A stretch of 64,000 bases of DNA from Pedobacter sp. PF22-3 (lineage in GTDB: Bacteria; Bacteroidota; Bacteroidia; Sphingobacteriales; Sphingobacteriaceae). How positions within the stretch are numbered: the first letter of the stretch is position 1; every line of letters begins with the position of its first letter. The position numbers were made by a program, and so were the translations under genes. The notes beneath the pieces were generated by a model. It searched no databases. It worked only from the letters and a program-made list of their open reading frames with translations, and was not told the origin of the DNA. Shown one piece after another: positions 16,593-25,356 of this stretch. The DNA lies in the NCBI RefSeq assembly GCF_026239555.1, contig NZ_JAPIVP010000002.1, positions 124,001 to 188,000 of the forward strand, read 5' to 3'.

Positions 16593-16961
16593 ATGTATAC
16601 ATATCCATTTGAAAAATTAGAAGTTTGGCAACTAGCCAGAAAATTTAGAAAAGACATTTATGGTTTAGTTAATCAATTCCCAAGAGAGGAACAATTCGGA
16701 CTGACTAGTCAAATAAAACGTTCAGCAAGCAGTATCGGAGACAATATTGCTGAGGGATCAGCGAGGCTCACAGCTAAAGATCGAGCACATTTTCTCGTTA
16801 TAGCATATTCAAGCGCTATTGAAACAGTAAACCATCTTATAGGATCATGGGACTTGGCCTACATCAAAGAAGAGGAGTATTTAACTTTAAGAAATAAATT
16901 AGAAGAAATTACTAATAAGATCAATGCACTACATAAAGCTCAATTTAATAGAGCTGTTTAG
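16593..16961 (+). CDS. Four-helix-bundle protein (S23/IVS family)
   Basis: 122 residues, all alpha. Typical family segments are FEKLEVWQLARKFRKDIY near the start, LTSQIKRSASSIGDNIAEGSAR in the middle and FLVIAYSSAIETVNHL in the third helix. The family was named from 23S rRNA intervening sequences but is also common as free-standing genes in Bacteroidota, with no agreed function; one member forms a pentameric bundle. It sits between the two halves of the ABC exporter with its own short spacers (94 and 32 bases), as if inserted into a wzm-wzt pair. Confidence 0.9.
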   Translation: MYTYPFEKLEVWQLARKFRKDIYGLVNQFPREEQFGLTSQIKRSASSIGDNIAEGSARLTAKDRAHFLVIAYSSAIETVNHLIGSWDLAYIKEEEYLTLRNKLEEITNKINALHKAQFNRAV

Positions 16962-16993
16962 AATAGCTTACCAAATAACCACCTTACCACCTC

Positions 16994-18268
16994 ATGCCTA
17001 ACATCGCTATAAAAGTAGAAAATCTGAGTAAAGCCTATCAATTGGGGCAGATTGGTACTGGTACGATCAGTCGAGATCTGGAACGTTGGTATGCGAGGAT
17101 TCGTGGCAAGGAAGATCCTTTTCTACGCATTGGTGAAAGCAATGATCAAAATACCAAAAGTGAAAGCGATGTGGTATGGAGCTTAAAAGACATCAATTTC
17201 GAAATTGAACAAGGTGATGCAGTTGGAATCATTGGAAGAAATGGTGCGGGCAAAAGCACTTTGCTTAAAATACTCAGTAAGGTTACTGCCCCTACAACCG
17301 GTAAAATCTCCGGTCATGGCCGCATAGCCAGTTTGTTAGAAGTAGGCACAGGTTTCCATCCGGAGTTGAGCGGCCGTGAAAACATCTTTTTAAATGGCGC
17401 CATTTTGGGCATGCGCAAAAAAGAAATCCAACGCAAGCTGGATGAGATTGTAGATTTTGCCGGGATAGAAAGATATTTGGATACGCCAGTAAAACGATAC
17501 AGCTCCGGGATGTATGTCCGCCTGGCTTTTGCTGTCGCTGCGCATCTGGAAAGTGAAATATTGATTGTAGATGAGGTTTTAGCTGTTGGCGATGCCGAGT
17601 TTCAGAAAAAATGTTTGGGCAAAATGGGCGAAGTGAGTAAGGGCGAAGGCAGGACAGTACTTTTCGTGAGCCATAATATGGCAAGTGTAAAGCAATTATG
17701 CCAAACTGGATTTTTACTAGCTGATGGAATGGTAAAAGAAAGAGGTAAAATTGAAACTGTTTGCAATATTTACCAACTTAATTATGCAAATTCCCTCAAT
17801 CGTTATTTTTCCGATGCAGGAAGTAATCACGTTGTTGGAGATAGCTATGTAGTACTCAAAGAACTAAAAATAGTTAATGAAAACCTGGATGATATCAACA
17901 TTATACATGTGTCAACAACTATTGGATTTTCAATCGTTTATGAAATAATTGACACTGAATACAAACCAGATCTTTCATTTTTATTGTCAACAACAAATGA
18001 AGAAAAAGTTTTTCATGCTGTTAAACAAACGAATGACTATACCTTAGGCATCCATAAATGGGTTGTCTGGATACCCAAAGATTTGTTGAATGATTTATCT
18101 TATATTTTTACATTAGGAATAACTACATCTAACCCCTTTTACATTCATTTACAACATGATATTTCTTTTGAAGTAATTGAGGATTTTGAGTCGAGTACCA
18201 GAGAAAGTAATTATACTGACAAATTCCATGGAGTTGTGAGACCAAGTTTAAATTGGATCAAATTATGA
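16994..18268 (+). CDS. ABC transporter ATPase for polysaccharide export (Wzt type)
   Basis: 424 residues. The nucleotide-binding domain has Walker A GRNGAGKST, signature YSSGMYVRLAFA, Walker B LIVDEVLAVGD and the H-loop SHN. The insertion with WYARIRGKEDPF is typical of Wzt/TagH-like ATPases. Beyond residue ~255 a beta-rich Wzt C-terminal domain follows, which in studied systems recognises the modified non-reducing end of the glycan. That domain is more AT-rich than the ATPase core, consistent with matching to a locally exchanged polymer. The stop overlaps the ATG of the next methyltransferase gene (ATGA). Confidence 0.94.
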   Translation: MPNIAIKVENLSKAYQLGQIGTGTISRDLERWYARIRGKEDPFLRIGESNDQNTKSESDVVWSLKDINFEIEQGDAVGIIGRNGAGKSTLLKILSKVTAPTTGKISGHGRIASLLEVGTGFHPELSGRENIFLNGAILGMRKKEIQRKLDEIVDFAGIERYLDTPVKRYSSGMYVRLAFAVAAHLESEILIVDEVLAVGDAEFQKKCLGKMGEVSKGEGRTVLFVSHNMASVKQLCQTGFLLADGMVKERGKIETVCNIYQLNYANSLNRYFSDAGSNHVVGDSYVVLKELKIVNENLDDINIIHVSTTIGFSIVYEIIDTEYKPDLSFLLSTTNEEKVFHAVKQTNDYTLGIHKWVVWIPKDLLNDLSYIFTLGITTSNPFYIHLQHDISFEVIEDFESSTRESNYTDKFHGVVRPSLNWIKL

Positions 18269-19059
18269 TTATTGAGGCATCTACAGAGGCAATAAAGAAA
18301 GTTACCGAAATAGCAAATGAATTATTCGGTTATAGAAATATTCAGACTATTTTAGAATTTGGTTCCAGATATGGCGAAGACACAATTGAATTCGCTAAAA
18401 TTTATCCAAGTGCTCAAATTTATGCGTTCGAATGCAATCCAAATACATTAGATGAATGTAGAAAAAACATCAAAAATTATTCTAATATTATATTAACAGA
18501 AAAAGCCATTTCTGACTCAAATGGTAAAGTTTCATTTTTTAAGATAGATAAAAATAAAACGATAACGACATGGGAAGATGGGAATCAAGGTGCATCATCC
18601 ATGCTCAAATCATCTGGCCAGTACCCCATTGAGCAATATGTTCAAGAAGAGGTAAAAGTTGATAGTATTACTTTAAACACTTTTATTAAAGAAAAAAATA
18701 TAGCCCAGGTTGACATTCTTTGGATGGATATTCAGGGTGCAGAATTAATGGCGCTACACGGCTTGGAACGAAATATATCAATAGTGAAGCTTATCCATTT
18801 AGAGGTTGAGTTTATGGAGATCTATAAAAACCAGCCATTATTCGAAAAAATCAATAGTTTTTTGAAAAGTAAAAACTTTGTCTTAGTTGGTTTTACTAAT
18901 TATGGTGAATATTCTGGCGACGCAATATTTCTAAATAAGGACTTTACTACTAAAATTAACATCAAGCAGTTATCCAATGGATTTTCATTGCTGCAAAGGA
19001 AATCTAAGATCAAAACTTTCTTAACAAGAATTTTTAACAGAATTAAAAAATTAATTTAA
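18265..19059 (+). CDS. FkbM-family SAM-dependent methyltransferase
   Basis: 264 residues from the ATG at 18265, which overlaps the Wzt stop by 4 bases. SAM-binding motif I is TILEFGSRYGEDTIEF; then IYAFECNP, and the later DILWMDIQGAELMALHGLE is the FkbM hallmark. Members O-methylate sugars or other hydroxyls. Directly after a Wzt with a C-terminal binding domain, a terminal methyl cap that signals chain end is an attractive hypothesis, known in principle from O-antigen systems such as E. coli O8/O9, but not shown here. Confidence 0.9.
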   Translation: MIIEASTEAIKKVTEIANELFGYRNIQTILEFGSRYGEDTIEFAKIYPSAQIYAFECNPNTLDECRKNIKNYSNIILTEKAISDSNGKVSFFKIDKNKTITTWEDGNQGASSMLKSSGQYPIEQYVQEEVKVDSITLNTFIKEKNIAQVDILWMDIQGAELMALHGLERNISIVKLIHLEVEFMEIYKNQPLFEKINSFLKSKNFVLVGFTNYGEYSGDAIFLNKDFTTKINIKQLSNGFSLLQRKSKIKTFLTRIFNRIKKLI

Positions 19060-19072
19060 AGCCTAAATTGAT

Positions 19073-20014
19073 TTGGTAGCCTTTTTAAAAAAGTATAATC
19101 CCATTAGTGTAAGTATTTATTTACTACTTCGGCTATTAAAAAAAATCAGGGGATTTCATAAGAGTTACCGGATCTATATACCTGATTTTAAAAGTAAAAG
19201 GGATTTACTATTATGGCGACTATCTGTGTTAAATCCATTAATCAACTATGATGTTAATTTCCGCAAAAAAATCCATAGTGAAGTACCAATTGACGTTTTT
19301 ATTCCTGTATCTGTAAAAGATATTCATCACCTAACGCAAGTCATTGATGGGATAAATAAATTTGTAAAACATCCTATAAATAAAATATTTGTTGCGGCAA
19401 ATCCTGAACAATCTATTCTCAATATTTGTGACAGTCTAAAATTATCTTTTATAGATGAGAAAATGGTTTTGGGTTATGACAAAACAACTATAAAATATCT
19501 CGTAAATGGTGTTGACAGATCTGGCTGGCTCTTTCAACAGCTACTTAAATTAGGTGCAGATAAAGTAGTGGAAATGGATAACTTCTTAATAATAGACGCA
19601 GACACAATATTTGTAAAGCCTAAAGTTTTTTTTCATAACCGGAAAGTTATCTTAGACCACTCAACTGAAAGACATATGCCCTATCATATAACTTATAAGA
19701 AAATTCTCCATAATAATACCACATCTTTACTTTCCTTTATTACGCACTATATGATGTTCAATAAAGAATTTTTAAATAATTTGAAAACCAAAATTGAAAT
19801 TATTCATAAAAAATCTTGGGACCAGGCTATTCTTGATAATGTTGATTATAATGATGAATCTGGATTTTCGGAGTATGAACTTTATGGGAATTATTTATTG
19901 AATAGCGAGAAAACAAAGATAAAGAGAGAATATTGCTTTAATGCAACCTCTTTCAAAGAGGCAAATAATAGTTTTACTAAAACTGTATCTGTTCATTCCT
20001 ACCTTCAAATATGA
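19073..20014 (+). CDS. DUF6492-like putative glycosyltransferase
   Basis: 313 residues starting at a TTG, 13 bases after the preceding stop. A nucleotide-sugar-transferase-like core is visible: VPIDVFIPVSVKD (71-83), LVNGVDRSGWLFQQLLKLGA and NFLIIDADTIFVKP with a DxD at 175-177. This matches the DUF6492 group of presumed GT-A enzymes. The Lys/Arg-rich first 50 residues may associate with the membrane. Substrate unknown. It overlaps the fucosyltransferase gene by 4 bases. The sequence is clearly AT-rich. Confidence 0.75.
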   Translation: MVAFLKKYNPISVSIYLLLRLLKKIRGFHKSYRIYIPDFKSKRDLLLWRLSVLNPLINYDVNFRKKIHSEVPIDVFIPVSVKDIHHLTQVIDGINKFVKHPINKIFVAANPEQSILNICDSLKLSFIDEKMVLGYDKTTIKYLVNGVDRSGWLFQQLLKLGADKVVEMDNFLIIDADTIFVKPKVFFHNRKVILDHSTERHMPYHITYKKILHNNTTSLLSFITHYMMFNKEFLNNLKTKIEIIHKKSWDQAILDNVDYNDESGFSEYELYGNYLLNSEKTKIKREYCFNATSFKEANNSFTKTVSVHSYLQI

Positions 20015-20856
20015 TTGGAGTTGAATTACAAGGCAGATTAGGCAATCAGCTATTCCAATATGCTTTTGCTTACGCTACAGCTAAAAAACTTAACACTAAA
20101 TTTTATTTGGACCCAAGGAAGCAGCGAAATTTACTGAACACTTATTTCGAAGGTACTAAAGACTATTTTTTTTTATTGGATAAATATATTTTTTCTAGAA
20201 GTCATAGAAATAGAATCAGTAATTATATCAAGTTCGGATTTTATGCAAAAATGATCAAGCTTTTCGACACTTCAATTTCCTTTTCGGATGAAGTTGATCC
20301 AGCTGAAAACTTACAGCACATCAGCAACAATAAATTTTACTCTGGTTTTTTCCAATCTGCTGATTATTTCCATGGTTATGAAAACAAAGTGATTTCAGCA
20401 TTGTCAATCAAAAAAAAATTTATTTCCGAGTTCGAAAAGCTTTGGAATTCACTTCACAAAAAAAAGAATATAGTGGTAATTCATGTAAGAAGGTCTGACT
20501 ATCTTGATTACGGACTCAATCTTTCGAATGATTATTACCATAGGGCCATTTCATCAATTGCTTCACCCGAGAACTTTTATATTTTTATTACAGACGATCC
20601 CGGTTTTGTGAAAAGTGAATTTAACTATATAGCCGAAGATTTCTATATATCGTCTGAATCAGAAATTATAGATTTTCAATTTCTAATGCATAGCGACATC
20701 AATATCATATCAAATAGTTCATTCAGTTGGTGGGGTACTTACCTAAATCCAAAAAAACCTAAAGTCATTGCTCCAAAACATTGGTTTAAGGATAATATTT
20801 ATTTAAGATCACCAAAGAATATATTAATCAGTTCTTGGAATTTAATCGATAATTAA
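20011..20856 (+). CDS. Alpha-1,2-fucosyltransferase (GT11)
   Basis: 281 residues. GT11 marks are LQGRLGNQLFQYAFAYATA at 6-24, the GDP-fucose-binding HVRRSDY at 158-164 and SSFSWWGTYLNP near the C-terminus. These enzymes transfer L-fucose from GDP-fucose to galactose-like acceptors in alpha-1,2 linkage. No GDP-fucose biosynthesis gene is in the window, so the donor must come from elsewhere. Overlaps by 4 bases upstream. A GT10 enzyme in the same operon suggests a multiply fucosylated polymer. Confidence 0.92.
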   Translation: MIGVELQGRLGNQLFQYAFAYATAKKLNTKFYLDPRKQRNLLNTYFEGTKDYFFLLDKYIFSRSHRNRISNYIKFGFYAKMIKLFDTSISFSDEVDPAENLQHISNNKFYSGFFQSADYFHGYENKVISALSIKKKFISEFEKLWNSLHKKKNIVVIHVRRSDYLDYGLNLSNDYYHRAISSIASPENFYIFITDDPGFVKSEFNYIAEDFYISSESEIIDFQFLMHSDINIISNSSFSWWGTYLNPKKPKVIAPKHWFKDNIYLRSPKNILISSWNLIDN

Positions 20857-20876
20857 ATAAGATTTTTTTAAATATT

Positions 20877-21842
20877 ATGAAATTTATTTCAGTTGTAATT
20901 CCAACGTATAATAGGGCAAAATTTATCGGCTTAACCCTAGAAAGCTTTGCAAAACAGGATTATCCCGAAGATTTTTTTGAGATTATTGTTATAAACAATA
21001 ATTCTACAGATAATACTGTATCGGTTGTTAACAAAATGATTTGTAAATATCCACTTATACGCTATTTCGAGGAGCCACGCCAAGGGGTGCATTTTGCTCG
21101 TAATTCGGCCATTAAATATGCTAAAGGTGACATTTTATACTACACTGATGACGATATGATTGCTGACCGCAATTTATTAAAGATAATTACTTCTACGTTT
21201 GATTTGGATCCTAAAATCGCTGCCGTAAGCGGAAGAGTTCTTCCTAAATGGGAAACTGATCCACCGCCGTGGATTAAAAAATATTGCAGTAATGGATTGT
21301 TGAGTTTAAACTTCGATGAAACTCCAATCAATATATCTAATGAATTGATTGCAATTTACAGCTGTTCACAAGCGATGCTGAAATCCGCATTTCTGCAGTC
21401 AGGCGGATTTAATCCGGAAAATACAATGGGCGATTGGATTGGAGATGGCGAAACAGGCTTGGCACTGAAACTTTTGGATTTGGGATACAAGCTTGCTTAC
21501 AATGGAAATGCGATCATCTATCACGTGATACCTAAATCGAGAACTACGCAATCTTATCTCAACAAAAGATATGCAAACCAAGCAAATTGTGATAGCTATA
21601 CCATGTACCGAGCCCAAAATGGCTTAACTAATAAACAATTAAAAAAACAGATTTTATCAAGCTTTAAACTATTAGTTTATAAAGTTATTTCTGCTTTTTT
21701 GAATTTTCTTACAAGTCGTGATATCTGGCGAGTTCATTTAGCACAAATATTCTATTGTAGGAATCGTATTATATATGATTACAAGCTTATCAATGATGAA
21801 AAATGGAGACAATTGGTTTTGAGGCGTAATTGGTTTGACTAA
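20877..21842 (+). CDS. Family 2 glycosyltransferase
   Basis: 321 residues. The GT-A core is SVVIPTYNRAKFIGLTLES, NNNSTDNT and the metal site DDD at 91-93. GGFNPENTMGDWIGDGETGLALKL is the acceptor-side motif often seen in these proteins. The C-terminal region is basic and partly hydrophobic, suggesting membrane association. Sugar specificity is not predictable. Confidence 0.92.
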   Translation: MKFISVVIPTYNRAKFIGLTLESFAKQDYPEDFFEIIVINNNSTDNTVSVVNKMICKYPLIRYFEEPRQGVHFARNSAIKYAKGDILYYTDDDMIADRNLLKIITSTFDLDPKIAAVSGRVLPKWETDPPPWIKKYCSNGLLSLNFDETPINISNELIAIYSCSQAMLKSAFLQSGGFNPENTMGDWIGDGETGLALKLLDLGYKLAYNGNAIIYHVIPKSRTTQSYLNKRYANQANCDSYTMYRAQNGLTNKQLKKQILSSFKLLVYKVISAFLNFLTSRDIWRVHLAQIFYCRNRIIYDYKLINDEKWRQLVLRRNWFD

Positions 21843-21860
21843 AATTTCAGGATAATATTA

Positions 21861-22310
21861 ATGTTAGAACACGTTTACTATAACACAAGCTTGCAAGCGA
21901 TCATTATTCGTGCAAGTTACCACGCAGAGTCAATCGAATTTTTCACTCCAAGCGATTTTTCGCAACAACTGGGATATATGAATCGACCTAAAGGTTATAT
22001 AATTGCCCCTCATGTTCATCGTTTGGTGGAACGAAAAGTTACCCTCACACAAGAAGTTCTTTATGTAAAATCAGGTAAAGTTCGTGTAGATTTTTACAAT
22101 GATGACCAGGTATATCTCGAAAGCAGAATTGTTGTAACAGGAGATGTAATTCTATTGGCGGCAGGTGGCCACGGGTTTGAAATGTTACAAAACTCCGAAA
22201 TGATCGAAATTAAGCAAGGCCCTTATTGTGGCGATGAAGACAAGGTAAGATTTGACCACAGTCCTGAAAAAATAAACCTTATTTCAAAAAATAATGAGCC
22301 AGAATTTTAA
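21861..22310 (+). CDS. Cupin-fold protein in an amino-sugar module
   Basis: 149 residues. A cupin metal site is visible: His51 and His53 (APHVH), Glu65 (TQEVLYV) and His104 (GGHGFEM). Cupins beside sugar aminotransferases can be ketoisomerases (FdtA/QdtA type) or epimerases, but this protein is not clearly one of those and could be regulatory or a metal-dependent sugar-modifying enzyme. It overlaps the following methyltransferase by 17 bases and is followed by a DegT-type aminotransferase, so it probably acts in the same deoxy-amino-sugar pathway. Confidence 0.7.
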   Translation: MLEHVYYNTSLQAIIIRASYHAESIEFFTPSDFSQQLGYMNRPKGYIIAPHVHRLVERKVTLTQEVLYVKSGKVRVDFYNDDQVYLESRIVVTGDVILLAAGGHGFEMLQNSEMIEIKQGPYCGDEDKVRFDHSPEKINLISKNNEPEF

Positions 22311-23046
22311 ACTTTACAGCCAGTATTACGACCTTTTATATCAAGATAAAGATTATCAGGCTGAAGTGAATTACCTACATCAACTCATTAATCAATATCG
22401 TCCTAAAAGCACGAATATATTAGAATTAGGATCAGGCACAGGCAAACATGCTAATTTACTGGCTGAGAAAAGCTATTCTATAGTTGGTTTAGAGCGCAGT
22501 GCTGAAATGGTCGCGATTGCCAATAAAACCAAGACTGAAAAGGTCGATTTTATAATAGCAGATATTACTGGCTTTCAGATAAACCAATCTTTTGATGTAG
22601 CCTTATCACTTTTCCATGTAATCAGCTATCTTACAGATAACCAAAGCTTAATTAGCACTTTTGAGCAAGTTCATCATCATTTAAATGAAAAAGGTCTATT
22701 TATTTTTGATGTTTGGCATAGTTCTGCCGTAAACTTTCAAGTACCAGAAAAACGAACCAAAACACTTCAGAACGAAATCATTCATGTTACCAGGCACGCA
22801 AATCCTATAATTAATACAGAACAGAATGTGGTGGTGGTAAATTATGCTATAGAGGTTGAAGACTTAAAAGATGGCACAACGACCAATATTGATGAATTGC
22901 ATCCCATGCGCCATTTTTCCAGACCAGAAATCGAATTATTAGCTTACGCCACTGGATTTGAAGTAATCCATAGCGAGGAGTTCTTAAGCAAAGCCATACC
23001 TTCTGTTGAAACCTGGGGGGTATGTTATATTTTAAGAAAATTATAA
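22294..23046 (+). CDS. SAM-dependent methyltransferase (class I), possible amino-sugar N-methyltransferase
   Basis: 250 residues. YSQYYDLLYQDKDYQAEV at 8-25 and motif I ILELGSGTGKH at 42-52 resemble the DesVI/TylM1 type of dTDP-amino-sugar N,N-dimethyltransferase, by general look rather than alignment. Motifs IADIT and DVALSLFHVISYL follow. It stands between the cupin and the DegT aminotransferase, which fits methylation of the amino group the aminotransferase installs. Function is inferred; methyltransferase fold is certain. Confidence 0.82.
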   Translation: MSQNFKLYSQYYDLLYQDKDYQAEVNYLHQLINQYRPKSTNILELGSGTGKHANLLAEKSYSIVGLERSAEMVAIANKTKTEKVDFIIADITGFQINQSFDVALSLFHVISYLTDNQSLISTFEQVHHHLNEKGLFIFDVWHSSAVNFQVPEKRTKTLQNEIIHVTRHANPIINTEQNVVVVNYAIEVEDLKDGTTTNIDELHPMRHFSRPEIELLAYATGFEVIHSEEFLSKAIPSVETWGVCYILRKL

Positions 23047-23050
23047 TACA

Positions 23051-24172
23051 ATGAATCCAATTCCTGTTAATACGCCATTACTTAATGGCAATGAGTTAAA
23101 ATATTTAACCGAATGTATAGAGACGGGCTGGATTAGTAGTGAAGGACCATTTATCAGTAAATTCGAGCAGCAATTCAGCACTTACATAGGTCGTGATTAT
23201 GGCGTAGCTGTGAGTAATGGTTCTGCCGCATTGGACATTGCAGTTAAAGCTTTAAACATAGGCCCTGGAGACGAAGTCATTATGCCTACTTTCACGATTA
23301 TATCTCCAGCCCAATCTGTGGTTACTGCCGGTGCGTTGCCCGTATTGGTAGATAGTGATTCCTTGACCTGGAATATGGATGTTACCCAAATAGAGGATAA
23401 AATAACATCTAGAACCAAAGCCATTTTAGTAGTACACATCTATGGCCTACCAGTAGATATGGATCCAGTAATTGAAATCGCTAAAAAACATCAGCTTAAA
23501 ATAATCGAAGACGCTGCAGAAATGCACGGACAAACCTATAAGGACAAAATGTGCGGCAGTTTTGGCGATATCAGCATTTTTAGTTTTTATCCAAATAAAC
23601 ACATTACCACGGGCGAGGGCGGCATGTTGCTTTGCAATGATAAAGAATTAGCCGAAAGGTGCAAAAAGCTTCGCAATCTTTGCTTTGAACCCAACGGTCC
23701 GCGCTTTGTACATGATGAATTAGGTTGGAACTACCGGATGACCAACCTACAAGCCGCATTAGGTGTGGCACAATTGGAACAGTTAGAAGGTTTTATTGAA
23801 AAGAAAAGAGCCATGGGTACTACTTACCAGAAAGGTCTTTCATTTTTAAAGGATAAAGGTTATCAATTGCCTGTTGAAAAAACTAATTTCAGCGAAAATA
23901 TTTATTGGGTTTTTGGTATTGTGGCGCCTAATCAGGCAGAAAAAGAAAAAATTGTATCCCACTTAACCGAAAGCAAGATTGGCACTCGCCCTTTCTTCTG
24001 GTGCATGCATGAACAACCGGTATTTCAGAAAATGGGATTATTTAAAAATGAAAAATATCCAATGGCAGAGAAATTGGCTAGAAATGGCTTCTATTTGCCA
24101 AGTGGTTTGGGCTTAGATCTTATAAAAGACGTGAAATTTATTAAGGATAATTTTTATTCATTGTTAAAATGA
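23051..24172 (+). CDS. DegT/DnrJ/EryC1/StrS-family PLP sugar aminotransferase
   Basis: 373 residues. GWISSEGPFISKFEQQF is typical of perosamine-synthetase-like members. Asp154 in IIEDAAEMHG pairs with the PLP pyridine nitrogen, and Lys183 in SFYPNKHITTGEGG forms the internal aldimine. It transfers an amino group from glutamate to a keto-deoxy nucleotide sugar. It follows the methyltransferase by 4 bases and overlaps the next glycosyltransferase by 4. The exact sugar (perosamine-like or 3-amino) cannot be fixed from sequence alone. Confidence 0.92.
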   Translation: MNPIPVNTPLLNGNELKYLTECIETGWISSEGPFISKFEQQFSTYIGRDYGVAVSNGSAALDIAVKALNIGPGDEVIMPTFTIISPAQSVVTAGALPVLVDSDSLTWNMDVTQIEDKITSRTKAILVVHIYGLPVDMDPVIEIAKKHQLKIIEDAAEMHGQTYKDKMCGSFGDISIFSFYPNKHITTGEGGMLLCNDKELAERCKKLRNLCFEPNGPRFVHDELGWNYRMTNLQAALGVAQLEQLEGFIEKKRAMGTTYQKGLSFLKDKGYQLPVEKTNFSENIYWVFGIVAPNQAEKEKIVSHLTESKIGTRPFFWCMHEQPVFQKMGLFKNEKYPMAEKLARNGFYLPSGLGLDLIKDVKFIKDNFYSLLK

Positions 24173-25356
24173 AGTTCTTCTCGCGAAAAAAATGTATTTG
24201 CATTTTCTCTGGACATAATGATTTTTTTTCGAATCCTACATTGATTTATTTGGCCGAAATTTTAGACAAATACAACCTGCCTGTATTTATTTATAATAAC
24301 GGTTTATATAAAGAATCTGAATATCAAAAATTTAAAAATGTAGTTTTTTATACTCTCCCGATTTCATATCCTACAAAACCCAGAAGGCCACTTGTTTACT
24401 TAGCAAAAGTTATATGGCCTAAAATAATTATTAAATTTAATTCACTTCTGTTTAAAAAGAACATAATAATTGGAGTAGATCTGATTGGTTATTTAATAGC
24501 CTCTCGATCATTTAAATATAAACCAGAGTTAACTCATTACATTTCTTTTGAATTACTTTTCAAGGATGAAATGAAAAACAATAATAAATTTTTCAAATTA
24601 AAAATTCTTGAAGAAAAATTTTTAAAAATGGGTCTTAAGTCTTTATTAATTCAAGATGCTTACAGACAAGATTTGTTTTTAAAGGAAAATTTGGGTTTAA
24701 CCATAGATCATACCTTTTTGTTACCCGTTGCACCAAGCCCCTATAAGTCAGCACTTTCATCAACCTTAACAAAAGCTAGAAAGGAAAAGATTAAGGTAAT
24801 TTACGCAGGGAGCATATATGCGTGGTCTGGGATTAATGAAATTATAGATGTGTTCGAAAAAATGAATAATGCTAATTTTGAGCTACACATTCATAGTAGA
24901 TTTGCACTTAACGTAGATCATCCTTTAGTAGAAAAAATTTCAGCTTTAAAAAACAAAGGAATACAGATAAACATGAGTTCTAAAGAACTAGCTTTTACCG
25001 AATTGTATGAGTTTCTTAAGAACTTTGATATCGGAATTGCAACTTATTTTCCTGTTAGCGATCCAGGAATTTATGATGGATTAAATATGCAGGAAATAGG
25101 CCTCTCTTCCGGAAAATTTTCTACCTATATGATGTTAGGTTTACCAACGATTGTTTCCCCTACAACATCTTTTAATAATTTAAGGAAAAAATATAGTTTT
25201 GGTGAGATTATTTATGGTTTTGATGGATTAGAAAATTCTTTGATTAAAATTGCCGATCATTATGAAGCTTATTCGAATGACTGCAAAAAGCTCTATAATA
25301 AAGAATTAAATCCTGATTTATATATTGGATCATATGTTGACAATATTTTAAATTGA
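24169..25356 (+). CDS. Glycosyltransferase, GT-B type (GT4-like)
   Basis: 395 residues. The N-terminal domain is basic and AT-rich. The C-terminal Rossmann part has KVIYAGSIYAWSGINEIIDVFEK and the donor-site stretch LSSGKFSTYMMLGLPTIVSPT. This end pattern (SxKxxxYxxxGxPxI) is common in divergent GT4 enzymes. It overlaps both neighbours by 1-4 bases. Sugar unknown. Confidence 0.8.
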   Translation: MKFFSRKKCICIFSGHNDFFSNPTLIYLAEILDKYNLPVFIYNNGLYKESEYQKFKNVVFYTLPISYPTKPRRPLVYLAKVIWPKIIIKFNSLLFKKNIIIGVDLIGYLIASRSFKYKPELTHYISFELLFKDEMKNNNKFFKLKILEEKFLKMGLKSLLIQDAYRQDLFLKENLGLTIDHTFLLPVAPSPYKSALSSTLTKARKEKIKVIYAGSIYAWSGINEIIDVFEKMNNANFELHIHSRFALNVDHPLVEKISALKNKGIQINMSSKELAFTELYEFLKNFDIGIATYFPVSDPGIYDGLNMQEIGLSSGKFSTYMMLGLPTIVSPTTSFNNLRKKYSFGEIIYGFDGLENSLIKIADHYEAYSNDCKKLYNKELNPDLYIGSYVDNILN

